From contig NC_091121.1 in the NCBI RefSeq assembly GCF_040183065.1, forward strand, positions 65,998,787 to 66,062,786: a stretch of DNA of 64,000 bases, in the 5' to 3' direction. Below, in pieces: positions 1 through 11,139 of the stretch. How positions within the stretch are numbered: the first letter of the stretch is position 1; each line of letters begins with the position of its first letter. The translations under genes and the position numbers were made by a program. Origin of the DNA: Periplaneta americana. Lineage: Eukaryota; Arthropoda; Insecta; Blattodea; Blattidae. Below the pieces are notes generated by a model, which saw only the letters and a list, made by a program, of their open reading frames with translations, made no database searches and was not told where the DNA came from.

Positions 1-464
1 AATTTTCATAAATTACGAGTATATGTCCAGTACGCCAATGTCTACGGAACGAGGTCCACAAGAAATTTCAAAATAATACAATGTTAATAATTCCTGAAAT
101 CCACAAAAAATGACAATCGCCGGATGCCCAGTAAATATAATGTGCATTTCTAGTAAGACTATCGATAAAAATATAATTAATTACATAATAATAATAATAA
201 TAATAGTAATAATAATAATAATGTTAATTGTACAGTAGTGGCAAAAAAACCGGACCGACAGAATAATCAAATTCCCCGCATGCCACGCCCGCATTCAAAA
301 GATAGCGAGTAATCTATTGAAATTGTTGTAGTTTCGACTGCTGACATAGCCCATTTCGGAAGCCATTAGAAAATAATCTGGTAAAATTCATGTTCTGGGA
401 ATAATAAGTTAATTAAGTAGTAAAATATCGCTGCAATCGAAAAGTATTGGGAATAAATTTGAAT
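1..464. other. AT-rich DNA with (AAT)n microsatellite
   Basis: No gene or recognisable element is seen. An imperfect trinucleotide AAT tract lies at about 185-222. The rest is unique-looking AT-rich sequence. Confidence 0.6.
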
Positions 465-600
465 AAGGAACAAAAAAAAGTTTCCTTCCCAGGCAGGATT
501 CGAACCACGAAAGTATTATTTACCAGTCTATCGTGCTGTCACTGTGAACAAGGCTCTGAAATCAGCTACAAGGGTCGGTCCGGTTTTTTTGCCACTACTG
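465..600 (-). repeat. tRNA-derived SINE-like fragment
   Basis: On the minus strand a B-box-like GGTTCGAATCC (about 491-501) is followed by CCTGGGAAGGAAA, a layout common to tRNA-derived SINE heads. The A-box side is degenerate and no cloverleaf can be folded by eye, so this is read as a SINE remnant and not a tRNA gene. The short open frame overlapping it has no recognisable domain. Confidence 0.4.
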
Positions 601-1075
601 TACACTGGCGTCCAAATGTATCTGACCTACGATTTTATGATCGTGTAAGCGAACTTTCCAACTACGAGATAAGTCAGGACCGAAGATCTTAACAAATTGA
701 CAGACTTATAAAGAGTTCTGCTAGTTCTCAATAGGTGTCAGCATTATCAAGGAGGTTAAAAAGATATCATGAAAAATTAAAATGTAGATTAAGCATTGAT
801 TATTTATTCTCATATGACGATTCCCAGCTAAACCCAACGTTGTTTTACAATCAGTAGAGTGAGTATATTTACCTACAATTGGCAATCTATTCGTAGAAGT
901 AATAACTAAAGAATCCACACTTACACCAACAAATTATCGATCAGTTTCGATTAGTAGGATCAGATATCTTTGAACGTTAGTGTACCATTTTTCGTTAATG
1001 TTGCTGTAATGGTGATAATCAATATTGAAATATAGAGTGACGGTTGAATTATGGAGGAAAATGGGAGTACCTCGA
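601..1075. other. No feature seen
   Basis: AT-rich sequence without a supported gene, repeat or structured element. Confidence 0.5.
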
Positions 1076-1200
1076 GGAAATATCCTTAGGAACCTTGGAT
1101 TCGTCCACTACAAATACGACTCCGCTATCACCGGAATTCAAACCCGGTCTGCGTCTACAGTCATCGTAAGTCATTGCTCTGCTAACTGAGATTACCAAAG
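1076..1200 (-). repeat. tRNA-derived SINE-like fragment
   Basis: Read on the minus strand, CTCAGTTAGCAGAGCA (A-box-like, near 1185) is followed about 35 bases later by GGGTTTGAATTCC (B-box-like, near 1135) and then by a body containing GTGGACGAATCC. A similar body motif (GTGGACAAAG) occurs in the SINE-like block near 35,640. Degenerate, so treated as an old SINE. Confidence 0.4.
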
Positions 1201-2063
1201 CGACTTTCGTAGGCCTTTCTTTAGGGAAGGTTTGATTTTAATTTGTTGTGGTACTCTCATCACGTGTTCTGTACATTTTAATGCGGGAACAAACCAGGTC
1301 GTTACAGTAACGTTCATGGAAGAAACAGGAAACGTAATTTTGCGGACTTAAACATGGCCGATGATGCGCGAAATGAAGACGGAAGTTTAATTTGTTCCAG
1401 CGCTCAGTCACAAATCAAGATATTCTTCAGTGTAGAGTTTTCCATTCGTTAAAATTAACTACATTTGTTGAAGAAAATACGATATGAAATAAACGAGTAA
1501 AAATCGACTGTTTTCTGGAATAATTTTTGCTCGGAAAATGAATAAAAACAAGTAAAACTCCTATATTGTAACAAGTTAGTTTAAAAATGTATCTAAAGAA
1601 GAAAACAGGATGTATTTAACAAGTGACTTTTTTAAGAATGTAGGCTACCGTGTAAGTTTAATTAATTTTAATGAACATAAAACGAAATTTCTGCACGTAA
1701 CTGGGTAGTAGAGGAACTGCAGACACAATTTGTAAGTGGGAAATCTGTATTTTGTGTTTATGAATTTAATTACTTGGAAGTAAAAAAATAAGAATATGAA
1801 TTTGGAGATGGGATAAATAAAAAACAATTGAGAGTTTAATTTAATCCTGATCATTTTTTCGCGTCTATTTAGTCGATCCCGTCGTGATTTATCTACACCT
1901 CAAATATTCAGACGGAGTTATACGCATTAAATTGCCACTGGAAAGCGATTTTCGAGTCATGTTTTGCCCTACCCGTCTCGACAGCCTTCTGGGAAGTGAC
2001 AATCATGTAAGTCACTTCCCAGTACCCTGGAGAGTCCGGTCGGTGTCGTGAGTATGCGTAAGG
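1201..2063. other. No gene; contains a perfect hairpin
   Basis: No coding or mobile sequence recognised. A perfect 12-bp inverted repeat (CTGGGAAGTGAC and its complement) with a 10-nt spacer sits at 1989-2022. Confidence 0.5.
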
Positions 2064-2664
2064 CTACGAGACTCCTTTGTCTATACGGTGGTATACTTTT
2101 CGATTTGCTAAGTTTATCCATTTAGAAGTTATATTATAAGTCGTTCTAATGCAGCGGTGACCAAAACTTGAACGGCAGTGATTACACGCGAGAAACGGTC
2201 TAAGAAGTAAGGAGACGGGGGAGAGGTACTTGGCATGGAAACTACAACCAGTGCTGGTTCGAGCACTAACATTGAGTTCTTCATCAACCCCGCGAATAGA
2301 AAAAACAAGCTTTGCTGTATCAGTAATGTCACTACTGTCATCAAGAACCAATAAAAAATATATACAAATTTTCTTGCTTTTTAAAAATATTCCTCATGAA
2401 CACAATCAGAAATTACTTGGAATTCTTTTCTGGATATTTAGTCGAGAAATACGCAGTTTTTCAAAATTAATTAACGACTTTCATTAGACAAATTATTTCA
2501 GCCACCTTGATCATTACGCTTTTATAAAACTCTCCTTCGTTGGAAGGCTTAAGAGAACGGGCTATTTCGTTCGCAACTAGATAGCTGGCTTCCTTACATT
2601 TATTTATGTCATCTCTCTCTTCATGACGATGATTTAAGGCTGATTTCAGTTCAGCTCGTTTCAT
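2064..2664 (-). pseudogene. Decayed hAT transposase (ZBED5/GTF2IRD2-like)
   Basis: Minus-strand fragments in different frames resemble consecutive blocks of the hAT transposase type also found in vertebrate ZBED5 and GTF2IRD2. The first (about 2664-2467) reads EASYLVANEIARSLKPSNEG, like the family's region before the catalytic core. The second (about 2351-2260) reads LDDSSDITDTAKLVFSIRGV, like the family's first catalytic-aspartate block (DESTDVTDTAQL). At least one frameshift separates them and the second block goes out of frame near 2265, so it cannot be functional. Terminal repeats were not identified. The family is recognised from memory of conserved blocks; a protein search would settle it. 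It is distinct from the CGGBP1-like hAT sequences elsewhere in the window. Confidence 0.6.
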
Positions 2665-2696
2665 TACTACACTAACACGTAATATTCAATCAGTTT

Positions 2697-2709
2697 ATAT
2701 TATTGCTAA

Positions 2710-2743
<34 letters not shown>

Positions 2744-2882
2744 TTGATTATTATTATTATTATTTTGATTATTATTATTACTACTACTACTACTACTACT
2801 GCTACTACTGATAAAACTATCAGTATTGTTATTAGTATTATTATTAGTATTATTATTACTATTACTGTTATTATTATTAAAT
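2697..2882. repeat. (ATT)n/(ACT)n compound microsatellite
   Basis: Interrupted trinucleotide array, mainly ATT with an ACT block near 2780-2800. Open frames across it are low-complexity artefacts. Confidence 0.9.
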
Positions 2883-3029
2883 TAATAACCAGTAAATAAC
2901 TGATAATAGTCATCAAAAGATTAAAAAAGAAATTAAAATGGAGATATGGCGTAATTATTTTATTGTTCAAGGGAAGATGTAGGCCTATATATTTAGGCAT
3001 GTATATAAGAATTATAGTAACACTCGCTG

Positions 3030-3077
<48 letters not shown>
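3030..3077. repeat. (AAT)n microsatellite
   Basis: Uninterrupted AAT array of about 16 units. Confidence 0.9.
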
Positions 3078-3079
<2 letters not shown>

Positions 3080-3399
3080 CTGTTATGCCTGTGTATTCAG
3101 CCTAATGCTCTGTGTACTACTAATTGAACCGTTGAGCAAAGCAACATATTACATTTTCTCCGAAGAACAGCGAATAAATTCCTCTTCCCATTCTGTACGA
3201 AACCTTCTGTTCCTGCTCGTAGACAGAGGGTTTGTAGAGCGACATGGTACCGACACTGCTTACCTTCAGTACGTGAGCGAGACAGAGAGCAATGTACAGG
3301 AAACTCCCCTTACCAGTATGAATGTCTTTGATTATACGATGTAGCCTAATCACGATACTCAGTTTGGTCACCGCTGTTCTAATGTGACACTTTTGAGCA
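3078..3399. other. No feature seen
   Basis: Short open frames on both strands overlap here but show no recognisable domain and no splice context worth calling. Confidence 0.4.
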
Positions 3400-3826
3400 T
3401 CGTTATCCAGCGGTAGTATATTATACACACTATTTAAAGGGTGTAATTGATATTTGTTATTGAAGTGTTGTATCAGTGAAGAAGTGTGTTGTGTCAGTGA
3501 AGTGTGTTGTGTAAGTGAAGTGCGTTTCTGTCAGTGAAGCTTTACAGTTTGTAGTGGCAGTGCAAAGTATTTGAACAGTGAAATGTTTTTGAAGTGTTAG
3601 TGAAATCAGGATAGAATCAGTGAAATATGTCGTAGTTCCAGTGCAGTGGGTGAGTTGTCAGCGAAATGAGTGTAGTGCTGAAACCTACTTGTGCAGGTAT
3701 GAACATATCATACTCGTGGGTTTTAGTTCGAACTTAGGGTTAGGATACAAATTAGATTTACTTTAAATGTTATTTTAAGTGATCGTGCTTCATTTAATTT
3801 AGGATGCTCCCTGTTATTATTATTAA

Positions 3827-3876
<50 letters not shown>

Positions 3877-3925
3877 GTATTAATTTATTATTAGTTGTGT
3901 TTATTATTGTCATTATTGAGTGTTA
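3400..3925 (+). mobile_element. LINE 3' UTR fragment (same family as 13.0-13.9 kb)
   Basis: This segment is the reverse complement of about 13,200-13,690, where it lies directly downstream of a reverse transcriptase C terminus. Shared landmarks in order are GTAGTATAT, AAAGGGTGTAATTGATATT, a run of degenerate CAGTGAAGTGTGTTG-like repeats, CATACTCGTGGG, TTAGGATGCTCC, a (TTA)n block and TTATTGTCATTATTGAGTG. It is therefore a 5'-truncated copy that starts near the stop codon of the ORF. The terminal hairpin and tetranucleotide tail seen in the other copy are missing, so the extreme 3' end is also lost. Confidence 0.7.
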
Positions 3926-4513
3926 TTAGCAGGGAAAGGGATTTGGAGTATTATAAAGAATGGTGAAACGTAGTATAGATATTCGTAGCTCAGTGACTGT
4001 CAAGCGAGCTGCGTCACAGAGCATGCACGAGTACAGTTCACTTCATACAAAGTTACACGCAACGTGCTGTAAACGTATTTCAGAATAAACAATTGTTATA
4101 GTTTAATGACATATAGTGGCCTACATACATAATCTGCATTTCATTTCGAACGACATGTGTTTTTCTTGGCAACGCACAAGACACCAATAAACAACATTAC
4201 AAATATACACAATTAAATATCAATCTCTGCGTCCTCGCGTGTCAGTGGAAACATTGATGGCTGATAGACAGTTGTCTTCTGTATGGAACTCGCCTCTGAA
4301 TATGTATGTTTTTCTGTCAGGAGCATGTTAAATTAAAACCTTTATTTACAATATTATGAAATATGATAATATGTATACAACGTATACTACAGTATTTACA
4401 ATATATACAATATTTACAACATAGCCTATTACAGTATCATTAAATGTTGATCAAAATGTAGAACCAAACGAAATGGCATTTTCAATTAATGCTGTGTTTT
4501 GTTGATGAAACAA
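3926..4513. other. No feature seen
   Basis: AT-rich sequence. It may contain the flank of the decayed hAT element that follows, but I could not pair terminal repeats. Confidence 0.4.
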
Positions 4514-5095
4514 TTATTCCTGCTGTGCCTTGTTATAATAAATTGTAAGTATAATTTCCAAATTTTCAAAATACAACTTTGCTCTGTTGCAAGGAAGGAA
4601 ATTTTTTAACATGGAAAAACTCCGCTCTACATCTGCAGAGACAATTGGAGAGAACTTGAAACAAGATACGTTAATTAAATTCACATGTTGAATGACGTCA
4701 TTGGGACACATGTTTGTTAGTGCATCTGAAATCCGACTAAGAATAGTGTACCTATCATTTTAATCAAAACTCTGTTCATTTTTTCACCAACACGTTTTCC
4801 TACTTCACATTCTACTGCACTCAGTTTATTTACAATAGTCCTCATAATATTTATTTGCTCAACTAGTTCTACTCCTAACTTTTCTAACTAAATAATGGCA
4901 TCCGGTAAATATAAAAAAATTGACTTTAACATCCATGACTTCTTTTTAGATTGTTCTATCATTTAGCAGTTCCTGGCGTATTTGAATCGCAGCCGCGTCA
5001 TCGGGAATTGCTTCCTGAATTTTGATACTCGATCTGGAGCTTTTACAAATATAGTCTTTCAATTTTGTATTGTTGGTTGGTTTCACTTTCGGCAT
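4514..5095 (-). pseudogene. Decayed hAT transposase (CGGBP1-like), internally deleted
   Basis: The minus strand starts with MPKVKPTNNTKLKDYI (ATG at 5095), matching the N-terminal layout [18 protein letters not shown] of the intact transposase at 59,280. After stops and frame changes it ends with SPIVSADVERSFSMLKNFL near 4650-4590, the hAT C-terminal block holding the third catalytic acid (E of the ERSFS motif). The zinc-finger tail and both catalytic aspartates are missing, so the copy is deleted by more than half (about 580 bp against 1,485 bp) and is inactive. Terminal repeats were not found. Confidence 0.65.
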
Positions 5096-5284
5096 TGTAC
5101 CTGCACTTCACTACTCTGAACTGCAAACCTGCATGTTGAAGTTCTTATGCGACAACTGTCCCGTTCACCTGTTGTTGAAGTGCAGAGATCTGCGAGCATG
5201 TCATGGAGGGGAGGACTTGGTATAAAGGATTGTAAACAAATGGCTGTGTAGATGCCAATACTAGCTTTTACTACTCCAAATTCC

Positions 5285-5336
5285 GTTCCCTAGTTATTAG
5301 TTACCACTGCCATCGGGTATATACCCATTTGCAGTG
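5285..5336 (+). repeat. LINE 3'-terminal hairpin block
   Basis: TTACCACTGCCATCGGG, then TATATACCCATTTGCAG, then TGTGAATAG leads straight into the GATA array. The core GGGTATATACCC is a perfect palindrome. The same block in reverse orientation lies at about 13,151-13,195 next to a (CATA)n array. It is interpreted as the conserved 3' end of a LINE whose tail is a tetranucleotide repeat. Confidence 0.6.
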
Positions 5337-5691
<355 letters not shown>

Positions 5692-6331
5692 AGATAGATA
5701 AAGTACATTTATTGGTGCATAATACATTATACAAACTCATGTACACAAGATCCTTCGCAGGAGCCCGTACGGCCATTCGTGCTATAACTATGCACAGTTT
5801 GAAACTTCAAAACAAAAGTAATACTATTAAAAATAAAATAGTAAAACAACAGTTATTATTATTACTACCATTATCATTAATTATCACAATTACAACTAAT
5901 CTAACTTCATACCAAATTTCACAAAAATAATAAAAATAAAATAAATGTAAGATATGAAAAGAAATAAAAACACTGAAACTGCACCAAATAATCCAACTAA
6001 TAAATATAAAGGTAATACATAAAAAAACATATATACGCAATAAAATAGATAGAAAAAAAGACACAATAAATACAAAAAGAACATTATTCCCTAATTACCT
6101 CATTCGCTCAGTGTTGATACTACTCATTACAACACTAATAAATAACTCTTTCCCTTATTTCCTCGGCTCCCTCCCCGTCGGCCAGTTCCACCCTCAACTG
6201 TCGAACTTTTGTCATAAATTTTCCCACACTGTCACAGAATTTAGCGTTATTTAATATACCGTATGTTGCCAAGTGCCCCCTGCTAGATGTAATTAAGGAC
6301 TCTGGCAGGAATCGTTTCCTCAGAGCCTCTG
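5692..6331 (-). mobile_element. LINE-like 3' end with ORF C-terminal remnant
   Basis: On the minus strand an open segment from 6331 to 6135 ([18 protein letters not shown] near its start, ending with EEIRERVIY and a stop) is followed by an AT-rich 3' UTR that finishes with GGCCGTACGGGCTCCTGCG, CACCAATAAATGTAC and a TATC/TACC tetranucleotide tail. A short ORF end, long 3' UTR and simple-repeat tail are the form of a 5'-truncated non-LTR retrotransposon. I do not recognise the peptide itself, so the clade is unknown. Confidence 0.4.
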
Positions 6332-6418
6332 ACATACATACATACATACATACATACATACATACATACATACATACATACATACATACATACATACATA
6401 CATACATACATACATACT
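6332..6418. repeat. (CATA)n microsatellite
   Basis: About 21 tetranucleotide units. It marks the truncation point of the preceding LINE-like fragment. Confidence 0.95.
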
Positions 6419-7064
6419 ACCTACCGTGTCCCATACAAAGACATAGTTCTACGACAAAAGTGGAAATTTAAATAAGAAATAAAAATGAAAGTCCCTGAAG
6501 GATGAACTGCTTGGAACACGGGCCTGGTAAAGATTAAGGATTGCCTGTGTTGTCAAGGCGACGCTTTTTATTTCTCTCTACCCACTCTTTCTTGCCGCTA
6601 CGCAGAACAAAGAACGCGAGACAAGCAAAGCCTGTGTGAGCGGGTTAACTTAATTTCATTCTAAGCGATGAATATTCAGCGGGGCGACAATCGCTCTCCC
6701 GGATCTGTTTCTTACAGCACGTGGGATTAAGACGCGGAAGGGGGGGGGGACATAGCAATTACCTAACTGTTTTAATATTCCGTTTAGTAAGTACTCCGTG
6801 AGCTCGTCGACCGGTCATCGATGCCAGGCTAGGATCTGTTTATCTAGCCGCTGTCACGTCCACAAAGACTCGCTGACACGCCCAATCTGTTCTCCACGTC
6901 AAATCCTTGATGTGAAGCAAAGAGACCGTGCAGATAAATGATTGCCTTCAACCAAATGCATGCTTCTTTCTTTTACTGCTTCATCGGCTATGAAACTATC
7001 AGACCCGAATAGGAAGCTTGAAATTGGAATCTTTGATCATTTTTGTTTATGACAGATCATAATC
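6419..7064. other. Less AT-rich unique sequence, no gene
   Basis: Base composition is visibly more balanced than its surroundings between about 6480 and 6960, with a run of G near 6740-6750. No open frame, splice-bounded exon or repeat family is recognised. Confidence 0.4.
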
Positions 7065-7190
7065 TCTACGGTGGGTGCGTAGATCAAGCCATCAACCTGC
7101 TACACGGGCAGTCCAGGTTCGAATCCAGTCCAGATCTGTTTTTATATGAAAAATACGTAGTGTCATAGGCTTCGAGACTTGGGACCCGAT
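7065..7190 (+). repeat. tRNA-derived SINE-like fragment
   Basis: GGTGGGTGCGTAGATCAAGC (A-box region) is followed by CAGGTTCGAATCCAGTCC (B box near 7117-7135). The 3' body shows nothing further. Degenerate. Confidence 0.35.
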
Positions 7191-7314
7191 ACAGTAAGTT
7201 TACTGTGCATGTACTATAGGTTGTTGACTCGCTGCAGGTAGTGAAAGGTAGAGATGTGTTGAGGTAACAATGTTGCTATTTAGAGTAGAGTACGGTAGTA
7301 TGGGGAAACACACA

Positions 7315-7553
7315 CATATGAGCCGTTCAGAGCAGAAGTGGTGTAAGTCAAAATTGGGTAATGAAGTTTAAAGTAAAAATTCTGTAAAATACAAGCGCAA
7401 AGTAGCAGTTAATATGTCCTTCGTGCTATCCACCGACTACTAATAGTTTAAATACATTCAATATTAATTGCTACTGTATTTTACAGAATGTTTACTTTAA
7501 CCCTCATTACCCATTTTTTACTTACACCATTTCTGCTCTGAACGGCTCATATG
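7315..7553. mobile_element. Palindromic MITE, about 239 bp
   Basis: Terminal inverted repeats of nearly 80 bp start CATATGAGCCGTTCAGAGC on the left and end with the complement on the right, differing at a few positions. The centre is about 80 bp of AT-rich sequence. There is no coding capacity. TA dinucleotides lie at both ends, which would fit a Tc1/mariner-type target duplication, but the exact border is ambiguous. Confidence 0.75.
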
Positions 7554-7738
7554 TACATTCTGAATGTAAATATATATTGCATAATGACAATGTCAAAAGA
7601 ATGTGAAAAGCATTTATTCTCCTGTCTTTTATAAGCATGTGTTTTTTTTTAAATTATACACCGTGTTAATGGTGGAAATAAACATGTATCAATTTAAATT
7701 TCTTCATTTATCCTATTGGTCGTCTTTAGGAAGTGCAG

Positions 7739-8230
7739 TTACAGTGCCGAATTGCAATGTACTACAAGATACATGTTCAGTGTCTCAAACGTAAATCTTT
7801 TTCGATTATCTGTCAAACACAGTTTGCACTGTGAAAAGCTGCGCTCTACGTCGCATGACGTGATAGGAGCCAGAAAAAAAAAAAACTTTACATCATTGCA
7901 GTCTCTAAGAGACAGTCCTTTATTCTCGGGTGACTCTATATCCACTAATTTGCTGTTTATGTTTCACAATGTTCCATATCCGTTATTTTTACATAAAATT
8001 GATTTCTACTTCTGTTTTACACGTTCAGTAACCGGTGTATTTAATGTCTCATTAATTTTCTGTGTCATTTCCTCAATTAATTTGAGGGCTTTCGGCATCT
8101 CTTGCTCTGATTTTTCTAACCGTGTAATAGTTTCAGACACAGTTTGAAAATGGGTTTGTATGAAAACCAAATTATTCGTCAGAACCTTCAAATCCAGGGC
8201 GTTTTCCTTTGCGTATTTGTTGGCATTCAT
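7739..8230 (-). pseudogene. C-terminal part of a CGGBP1-like hAT transposase
   Basis: On the minus strand, VLTNNLVFIQTHFQTVSETI (about 8180-8120) aligns with the region of the intact 494-aa transposase that begins [20 protein letters not shown]. After a frame change, [19 protein letters not shown] (about 7870-7810) matches its C-terminal block [19 protein letters not shown], including the third catalytic glutamate. The N-terminal zinc finger and both catalytic aspartates are absent. This is a truncated, frameshifted copy of a related element. Confidence 0.7.
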
Positions 8231-9019
8231 TCTACAGTACCGCCACCCACTGTACGCTTTACCACTATACTCAGTATGCCGTTATCGGACTTCCCACTGA
8301 ACTGCTCTATTGGGTCCGAAGTCTCGAAGGCTAGTAGTGACACTAGTTGCGGACACGATTATAGTTGGACTTCTTGAATTTCTCCCTTTTCCCCCATTAT
8401 ATTCGACATCTTCCATCCGATCTCAATTCCATTAGATATTTATTTAGGGTTACATGCAAGAAATCTAGATGCACAGCGAACCTCAGCATACTCAACTAGT
8501 GTCTCTGTGTGTGAATTCGCTCAGTCGAGGGTAGCGTAAAGGTTGTTTCACGTTATACGTAACAATTCCTTTCTGTTTCCCTTTCATTCCATATCCGTAA
8601 GTTATCGTTTCTAGAGTTTTAAACGGGTTCGCAATTGAGCGTATGTGGAACCTAAAGTGTGTAGCCTATGCTATGGGGTATTGCCATATTGTGTTAACTA
8701 TAGTTGTCGGTATAAGATTTGCTCCATGATTGTCCGTTTCACTCAACGGAGTAAATAATGCATTTTACTATAGCGATGTCCTACTTTATGACATTATTAT
8801 TAAATGCTGGAACTGTTCTCATGCTCACTACTGAAGCTTTTTCCATGGCCAACGTAGGATCATTCGTTGCTGCTTCTCTGAGATCGTTTTAAACAGTTGG
8901 CAGTTTAAATAACTGATTACATTTTAATTTTAATATTTAAAAGAACGATATTTTAGGTAGTTTATAGGTAAAAGAATACTAAAATTATTAATCTCGAATA
9001 TATTGAATAAGCAGTCGCG
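8231..9019. other. No feature seen
   Basis: AT-rich sequence with no supported gene. It may include unrecognised flank of the preceding hAT fragment. Confidence 0.4.
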
Positions 9020-9432
9020 GAGAGACGATAAGGGGTGGTCTTCCAGTTTGGGGGTTGGGCGAAAGGCTAATAACTCATCACTGTAAAAACAGCTTGTTAC
9101 GAAACCTCAAAGTAAGCCTCGGAATGGAACTGATTCTCTGGCACGACCACAGAAAAGAAATAAGTTTATGAGATTTGGCACTTTGAATGCTACAAGTCTA
9201 TATAGAATAAGAGGGGTAACATTAGTAGGAAAGTAGAATGTTAGTTGGGAGGCCGGAGGGAAAAAGATCTTTGGAGAGGCCGAAACGAAGACGGGAGGAT
9301 AATATTAAAATAGATTTGAGGGAGGTGGAATATGATGGTAGAGACTGGATTAATCTTTCTCAGGATAGGGACCGATGGCGGGCTTATGTGAGGGCGGCAA
9401 TGATTCCTTAAAAGCCAGACGTAAGTAAGTGA
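9020..9432 (+). pseudogene. Internally deleted RTE-like LINE copy
   Basis: The left part (about 9030-9200) resembles the 5' end of an RTE-like ORF, ending MRFGTLNATSLYRIRG, the usual start of the apurinic endonuclease domain (FATWNVRSL in relatives). From about 9237 the sequence jumps to the C-terminal block LVGRPEGKRSLERPKRRRED, followed by the same 3' end as the copies at 38.7-39.3 and 46.1-46.7 kb (QDRDRW.AYVRAAM, then GTAAGTAAGT). The whole reverse transcriptase is missing, so this is a deletion derivative of about 0.4 kb. Confidence 0.65.
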
Positions 9433-10488
9433 TAATTTATTAATGATAAAACTTTATTTAATTCCTACTAGGCCTATGACATTTTTTCTGTATTAAAATA
9501 TTATATTACATCTGTACTCTGATGATATTAAAATATTGTTTGAATTTACAACAGGCACACAAGTGGCGAACTTAGGGAACACATGCGTCCTAACTTCTCC
9601 AGTTACATCCCCCTGTCTTCTTTTTGTACGAGAAGTACCTTATTCTTTATGAAATTTTTATTTAAGATGCTTTTTAGTATCAATATTGAAACGAAATTTC
9701 TTATACTTTCGAAATATGACTTCATCATGAATTTAAAAATAAATTTGCTTAAGGTGGCGAACTTAGGGAGGCTAACCGTATAAAATCGGTTTATGATAAT
9801 TTGTTCCTCAGAAATTGAAGTTATTATGGATTTTAAAATTGTATTGTTTTATTATTTTATAGAGTTTTGGTATTACCTACAAAAGATTTTCCGTTGTGAA
9901 ATTAAAGTTTTGTTTCTGGAGGACATTTTGTTTTAGATGCGAATCTCGAGGTGAGAAGTTCATAATGGTGGGTTAGCAGCACTGCCGTCCATTAGTACCT
10001 GCGTTGTGCTCTACTAATACGTGTCTCGAAGTTAGCAGAGAACGCCCCGGAGCTGGAAAACTGTCAAGTACCGGTTGATTTCAAATTACGCTTACATTTA
10101 TGGGATTTTAAAAAGACCTAATTGGGCATAATGAAGCAGTTAAAATGTTTCCCAAGTTCCTGAGGCTCACTTCTATTTCTCTCATGCAGAGGGCTCTTTA
10201 AGCTGTCGTTTTCACGACTTTCCAACTTAATACGTGTTACGAAGTGCGAATCTGCGTGAAATACAGAGATAAGTTACTGCGTGAGACCTTGGATGATGAT
10301 TTGTTACCAGTTATACAACCAGTGCTCTACGATTTCACTATTATTAGTATTAAATTATTATTTCACCGTTATGATATCATTATAACATCATTTTTGCCAT
10401 CTTATTATCCCACTATCACTACGATTACTACCACTACTCTGTTATTCACAAACGAAATGATGGACAAACGAAAAAATGAATAGACGAC
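9433..10488. other. No gene; one 16-bp direct repeat
   Basis: AT-rich. GTGGCGAACTTAGGGA occurs at about 9563 and again at about 9754. Nothing else is recognised. Confidence 0.5.
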
Positions 10489-10586
10489 TGGATGGATGGA
10501 TGGATGGATGGATGGATGGATGGATGGATGGACGCATAGACTGATGGCTGTACGCAAGAACGAATGGAAGTGTCAATCTATGACTG

Positions 10587-10636
<50 letters not shown>

Positions 10637-10780
10637 ATACTGTTGTCACTATTACAGATGTTTTTCATTTTATTATACCAACACTACATTACACTATCAA
10701 TTGTCTGCTATTCATAGATGGATGGACGGGAATGCTTTTCGACGAACGAAGGATGGATGGATATATATATATATATATAC
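10489..10780. repeat. (GGAT)n and (TA)n microsatellites
   Basis: GGAT array at about 10,491-10,530, TA array at about 10,590-10,633 and a second GGAT/TA patch at about 10,750-10,778. Open frames across them are repeats of Met-Asp-Gly-Trp and Ile-Tyr and are not genes. Confidence 0.9.
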
Positions 10781-11044
10781 ATGTAAAACGTCCTATTTAT
10801 TTTTTTCTCTGTTCTAATAGATTTTCCATAAATGTATCACGTAGGACTGTTTCACGGTTTGTTTTATGAGTGATCGTATTATGAAATGCCTGTCAGTTTA
10901 GACTATATGCACGTCTTTGGATAATATGTATTCCATTACAAACACTTTCTAGTCAGATAAGACCATTAACCTTGCGGAAAGCTCATTTGACGTAATGGAA
11001 GGATTCGGTAATGCTGTCTATTGGCTACGATTTTCGAATCTTGG
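10781..11044. other. No feature seen
   Basis: Unique AT-rich spacer. Confidence 0.4.
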
Positions 11045-11139
11045 GATGTATGTATGTATGTATGTATGTATGTATGTATGTATGTATGTATGTATGTATG
11101 TATGTATGTATGTATGTATGTATGTATGTATGTATGTAT
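11045..11139. repeat. (TATG)n microsatellite at LINE 3' end
   Basis: About 23 units. On the minus strand it follows an A-rich stretch at the end of the R1-like LINE 3' UTR, so it may be that element's tail. Confidence 0.9.
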
